Below, in pieces: positions 9,576 to 12,808 of a DNA stretch of 12,808 bases. A program made the position numbers and the translations under genes. Below the pieces are notes generated by a model. The model had not been told where the DNA came from. It saw nothing but the letters and a program-made list of their open reading frames with translations, and searched no databases. The stretch is from Euperipatoides rowelli (lineage: Eukaryota; Onychophora; Udeonychophora; Euonychophora; Peripatopsidae): the NCBI GenBank assembly GCA_003024985.2, contig PXIH01S0010911.1; one strand, written 5' to 3'. Position 1 is the stretch's first letter; the number at the start of each line of letters is the position of its first letter.

Positions 9576-9666
9576 TTTGGACAGTTTTACTTCTTTGTCG
9601 ATCTGTTTCTTCATGTGGTTTTGAAACATTGTCAATAAAACAATGGTCTGTTTGTTTCCTAAGTTC
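9576..9666 (-). CDS. Candidate internal exon with consensus donor, unrecognised
   Basis: On the minus strand a 91-base segment is bounded by an acceptor-like ggaattttag (AG at 9668-9667) and a textbook donor, CAAA|GTAAGT. One frame begins at the first exon base and is open throughout: ELRKQTDHCFIDN, then KPHEETDRQRSKTVQ, ending with one base of a split codon. Joined to 7722 it continues in frame as GLACRAQMLPE. A second frame reads MFQNHMKKQIDKEVKLSK and joins in phase 0 to MGSPVEHKCFQ. Both being open across the same junction is arithmetically linked, so it is not two independent supports. The hydrophilic, non-AT-biased peptide and the two splice signals are the evidence. I recognise no domain. 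A further minus-strand open stretch, 9832-9686, lies just upstream in another frame. Confidence 0.3.
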
Positions 9667-9832
9667 CTAAAATTCCAATTTTGATCTAAATAAGTGTGCC
9701 CATTTTAAAAAATGACTTTGAAAGAAATTTAGAGGTGATCATGGATTTGTGTTCCATGCGCATTATAATGCATGATGGTAAATCTAAGGTGAGCAATGAA
9801 TGACCAGACAAGTGTGCTACCTCTATTTTTAC

Positions 9833-10660
9833 CTAAGCACTTACATAGAATTTTACGGCATTAAAGAAAATGGACAATAAAAAGTAATTTTTCACACTAA
9901 TTTTTTTATGCAAATTGTAGTGCTTTCAGTTTATTTGAAGACATCTTAGTTCTTATATCTCTAATAGTGATTTGGTCTAATTTTTTATTATGAAATGTTT
10001 TTTCTTCTGAATAAAGCAGAAAACATGAGTCATGGCTTTGATTATTAATTTGATAAAAAAAATTGACATATTCCCTTATTTGAAACTAATATAATAAAAA
10101 TCTCTCTGTTGAGAAAAAATATGGAGATTGAGAATGTGCTGACAGCTTTAATATCTCACAAAAAGCACAAAGATGTTCAATGTAAAGTGAAAGAAAATAT
10201 ATGTGCATGACTCTATTGTGTTTAACTTAAATTAACATTCAAATGAGTTAAAATGTGATATTTTCAATTTGTCTAAAGATCTCATCTTTGTCTCAATTCC
10301 AATCATAACAATAAGCTACAAGTAATAGTTTACTAAAGATACCAATCACGTTAATAGATTAAGATAGCAATGAAACATAAATGTTGTTTCCAGGTTGATG
10401 AACGGCCGTGCCACATTTCAATATATTATAATTAGTAGAAGGACATAGTAACTTTAATTATATTTATTACAGAAGTGTGTATCATTAAAAGGTTTTGCAA
10501 AAAAATTTGTAATACTAGATTAAAATAACTACGGTAGTAAAAAAAAATAGAGAGAACACTTAAAAAAATAGATAAGCCTAAAATGGAAAAAAAATTAATT
10601 ACAAAATTGATGTATGTATTTCCAAATCTGACAACACAAAGATTTGATTAGGGGTGTCAA
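9833..10660. other. Gene-free AT-rich stretch
   Basis: No coding region, RNA gene or further element boundary visible. It would be the interior of the proposed Tigger-like element. Confidence 0.45.
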
Positions 10661-10796
10661 ACTAATGTACTTATGTCTACGTACATAAGTGAGGACCACC
10701 TGTATAAATGTTAAATATTTTTCAAAATCTTTTTAAACTATAGTGTTTAATGCCTTAACTAAATTCTTTTTTTATAAATTCAATTTTTTTTTTAAG

Positions 10797-10973
10797 ATCA
10801 AGTTCAAATTAATGGAATTTTCACTGCTAACAAGTAAAGCTCAATGGCTGACACTCCTCTGTTCAGATTCAGACACATGGCAGACTACAGCAGCTGACTT
10901 GCAGCTTGAGTACTACAGTTTTTACCACATGGTTTCATCAAAAATGAGCCATTTAAAATTACTGTTTTGCTAA
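10797..10973 (+). CDS. Possible exon in a less AT-rich island, unrecognised
   Basis: A plus-strand frame open from 10743 becomes protein-like after a T-rich acceptor-like sequence (ttttttttttaag, ending about 10796). It includes SKAQWLTLLCSDSDTWQTTA and LEYYSFYHMVSSKMSHL, then stops with TAA at about 10971. The part before 10796 is T-rich and probably not coding. No domain is recognised. The minus strand here has short frames with stops. The neighbouring 11035-11100 (+) and 10976-11122 (-) also carry open frames, so the whole island may be derived from an older coding or repeat sequence. Confidence 0.22.
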   Translation: MKFKLMEFSLLTSKAQWLTLLCSDSDTWQTTAADLQLEYYSFYHMVSSKMSHLKLLFC

Positions 10974-10975
10974 GC

Positions 10976-11122
10976 TTATTTATTAACTGACATTTGATGT
11001 ATTCTTAACAATAGTTTTTTTTTTGCAAAATCAAATGTTCTGCCATTGTGTTTGGACTGAGGAACAGCAAACAGCATGCTCAACTTTGTGCCAAAAATGA
11101 TCAGGTCATGCAGGAATGTTAG
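10976..11122 (-). other. 48-codon minus-strand open stretch, unrecognised
   Basis: The minus-strand frame 11122-10976 includes FLHDLIIFGTKLSMLFAVP and SKHNGRTFDFAKKK before a TAA. It has no ATG at its start and no clear acceptor. A short plus-strand ATG frame, MFCHCVWTEEQQTACSTLCQ (11035-11100), overlaps it. I cannot tell which, if either, is real. Confidence 0.15.
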
Positions 11123-11344
11123 CTATATTTTCTCAGCTGAAGAGATTCCATTAGTGTCAACTTAACATAAATATGTTTCAAAAATATTTTAAAATACAAG
11201 TGAAAAAAAAACAAGTTTTTAAAAATATTTTCAAGTGAGCTTTTTTAATTAAGTTTTACTAAAATGATAGCAGCCTGGCCTAGCTACTTAAAAAATTGGG
11301 AAGTTCATATCCTTTCTAGGCCTATACAGGTACTATAGGCATAT

Positions 11345-12011
11345 AGGGTCATTCCATGTCAAATCAACCACCTAAATTTTAGACCTTTATTTATTATTTA
11401 AACTTTGTGTGCTTTTAGTTTGCTATAAGAAAGAAAAAATCCCAAGTTTTTAGTTCANTCCACCCAACCGTTTCCAAAATATAGGGGGTGAAAATTTGAA
11501 AAAAAAAAGTCAAAATTTGACCTCGCCCACCAAGTTTTAAACGTGTATATATTTCCTGTTCTATTTGTCCTAGAGAGTTGAAATTGGTCTCATTTTAAAG
11601 CTCTTGAAAAAAGCTTTAATATACTATCTAACAACATGGCGGTCGTAAAATTTGAAAACATTTAAATAAGAATTGAAAATTTTAGGGGTGGGTATCTTAA
11701 AAAGTGTATTTTTTAATTTTTTTAAATTTTTGCATGGACATTTTACAACTACTTTTGTACTTTCTTACCAAATTTTAAGTTGGGATGAGTATGGAATCCG
11801 GAGTTACAGTGATTTAAGTTTATACAAAACACAGTTTTTTTCTGATCGTTCTTGTAAAGTTTAATAAATTTTATTAGCATAATTAGACTTCAAATGTACA
11901 ACAATAAAGTACTGTATTTACTTTCAAATTTTCTAACAATAATTAATTAAAGTTTATAAAACGCATATTTACCAAATGTTAAAACAGTTAATTTTGAATG
12001 AAAACACAATT
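11345..12011 (-). mobile_element. Probable 3' terminal region of a DNA transposon
   Basis: The sequence AGGGTCATTCCATGTCAAAT begins at 11345 after TATAT. I recognise GGTCATTCCATGTCAAATCA as a recurrent terminus in invertebrate repeats. Characteristic AT-rich subterminal sequence follows: the pair TGAAAATTTG (11488) and CAAAATTTGACC (11511), GAGAGTTGAAATTGGTCTCATTTTAAAGCTC at about 11573-11603 (given by position only in part), and AACATGGCGGTCGT near 11633. It lies directly downstream of the minus-strand pseudogene ending at 12012 and is best read as the non-coding 3' part of the same element. The opposite terminus is not in the window. The open plus-strand frame at 11673-11864 falls inside this repeat and is not called. 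An unresolved base (n) is at 11458. Confidence 0.5.
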
Positions 12012-12808
12012 TTAAATTATTAATTTCAAATTACTTTCTTTCATTCTAGAAATAGTGTCCACATTAGATGCCTTCTTATTTAACACAAATATCCTTCCAG
12101 TTGTTGTCAATGGGTTAACTGGCATCAGTACATCTTGCAATATAATACACAACACATCTGGTGTACTTGGGAAACTGGATGATGTTGGTGCAGAAGGGTG
12201 TAAGAAACTTACTTTAATCATGTGTTGATTCATATGACAGCTCATAAGGCACACACCATTGATCGCTATATACCCACAAACTTGTTCAAGAGGAATAGGT
12301 TGTAAAGTACTGCTTTGAAATTAATTTAAACTATGTACTTTTGTTGCTTCAGAGAAATAATAGCTTTGTTAAAACTTTATTTTTACCAATATGAATTACA
12401 GCATGTAGTTTTTGAGTACCTGCTATAGTTTTTGCTGTTAAATATCTATGGATTAAAAACTTGTCTTTTTCTTCATGAATTTTTATAGTGGAGAAAATAA
12501 AATTCACTTTTAATGTTTTCTGTGGATGTCTTTATTTGTTGTTCATATGGTTGCTGTAAGCTTGCTCTTGCTGCCAGTCTGTTCAATGTTTCCCCAATAC
12601 CATCACTTGGGCCTTTACGGTTTTTAGGTCTAAGCTGTGCTTCTTTTAAAGCTGAATAAAGTCCCTTCAGATTAGACAGAATGAGACATTAATGTGGCTT
12701 TGAGTTCCACTTTTCATTTTTTATGGACACAAAACCCTTTTTTTTACCAGGCATTAACCGACTGTTTTCATCTGAACAGTAAAAGTTAGTGACAATATTT
12801 ACTGTTCT
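12012..12808 (-). pseudogene. Broken transposon-like protein, C-terminal part, extends beyond window
   Basis: Four minus-strand open segments lie in order. (1) 12808-12692 reads VTNFYCSDENSRLMPGKKKG, then stops at TAA 12689-12691. (2) 12688-12476 continues in the same frame with LILSNLKGLYSALKEA, then KGPSDGIGETLNRLAARASL, to a TGA at 12473-12475. (3) One frame over, about 12488-12352 reads IHEEKDKFL and RYLTAKTIAGTQKLHAV, to a TGA at 12349-12351. (4) 12320-12012 reads GYIAINGV, VSFLHPSAPTSSSF, PDVLCI and TTTGRIFVL to a TAA. I recognise these blocks (SR..PGKK; KGP.DGIG.T..RLAARASL; FLHP..P..SF...DVL.I...TTTGR) as recurring together in uncharacterised, repeat-encoded proteins of cnidarians and other invertebrates, but cannot name the family. 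Blocks 1 and 2 sit closer together than I would expect, suggesting an internal deletion. The stop, the frameshift and the gap between segments 3 and 4 make this a dead copy. The N-terminal part lies beyond 12808. Confidence 0.65.
12774..12807. repeat. Perfect 10-bp hairpin
   Basis: GAACAGTAAA at 12774-12783 and TTTACTGTTC at 12798-12807 are exact inverted arms around a 14-base loop. They fall within the first open segment of the transposon-like pseudogene, so this may be coincidence. Confidence 0.5.

Larger units (their letters stand above)
7968..10702. mobile_element. Possible mariner/Tigger-type element bounded by inverted ends
   Basis: The left end at 7968 reads CAGGTGGTTCCCTAATTATG. The right end, read on the minus strand from 10702, gives CAGGTGGTCCTCACTTATGT. 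They share the 8-base tip and most of the next 15 bases allowing a short gap. Both are flanked by TA (TATA on both sides), the target site of Tc1/mariner-superfamily elements including pogo/Tigger. CAGGTGGTCC followed by ACTTATGTACG-type sequence is a familiar form for such tips, and ACTTATGT/ACATAAGT forms a subterminal inverted repeat at 10669-10690. The span of 2,735 bp suits a full-length element, but I find no transposase, so the interior would be decayed. The two ends might instead belong to separate solo copies. The candidate exon at 9576-9666 lies inside the span and its partner outside, so both models cannot be wholly right. Confidence 0.4.

Noticed and set aside
11673-11864. 63-codon plus-strand open frame
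   Set aside because: It falls in the non-coding terminal region of the proposed transposon and runs opposite to its coding strand.
1-12808. CRISPR arrays, bacterial operons, rRNA or intact tRNA genes
   Set aside because: No regularly spaced repeats, no dense ORFs with ribosome binding sites, and no conserved rRNA or tRNA sequence were seen on either strand.

Overview
This is AT-rich eukaryotic, almost certainly metazoan, DNA (roughly 70% A+T by eye) with one ambiguous base at 11458. There is no intact gene. The reasons for calling it animal non-coding DNA are long homopolymer runs, splice-site-like signals around short open stretches, remnants of several eukaryotic transposon types, and no dense ORFs or ribosome binding sites. 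The excess of TAGGCCTA, TAGGCTA/TAGCCTA and TACTGTA words suggests a particular lineage, and a marine invertebrate is my guess. I cannot name the species.

Layout, left to right. 1-1330 holds a minus-strand stretch that looks like a dead LINE reverse transcriptase (RT motif A-like LLDFEAAF near 637-660, with stops) and an unrecognised possible terminal exon at 1112-1326. 1330-2790 has no convincing gene. Two inverted copies of one hAT-like non-autonomous element lie at about 2791-3050 (+) and 4845-5201 (-); they share a block with a perfect 28-bp core. Between them, 4052-4157 combines a TATA box, an ATG in good context, an open frame and a strong splice donor, and a perfect 27-bp tandem duplication follows at 4371-4424. 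5200-7440 is gene-poor.

On the minus strand, a possible two-exon gene or its remnant runs from 9666 down to 7446, with a textbook donor at 9575 and a good acceptor at 7723. Overlapping it, two inverted ends with CAGGTGGT tips next to TA, at 7968 and 10702, look like the termini of a 2.7-kb mariner/Tigger-type element. A less AT-rich island with open frames on both strands follows at about 10840-11130.

The best-supported feature is the right end. From 12808 down to 12012, on the minus strand, there is a broken coding region of a transposon-like protein. Four open segments carry recognisable conserved blocks (SDENSRLMPGKK; KGPSDGIGETLNRLAARASL; AKTIAGTQKLHA; FLHPSAPTSSSF...TTTGR). They are interrupted by a stop, a frameshift and a second break, and probable parts of the protein are missing. 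The repeat-like sequence beginning AGGGTCATTCCATGTCAAAT at 11345 is the likely 3' terminus of the same element, whose 5' end lies outside the window.

Taken together, this looks like intergenic or intronic DNA built from layered, decayed transposable elements. The candidate exons (4072-4157, 7446-7722, 9576-9666, 10797-10973) rest on splice-signal and open-frame evidence only and need transcript data.
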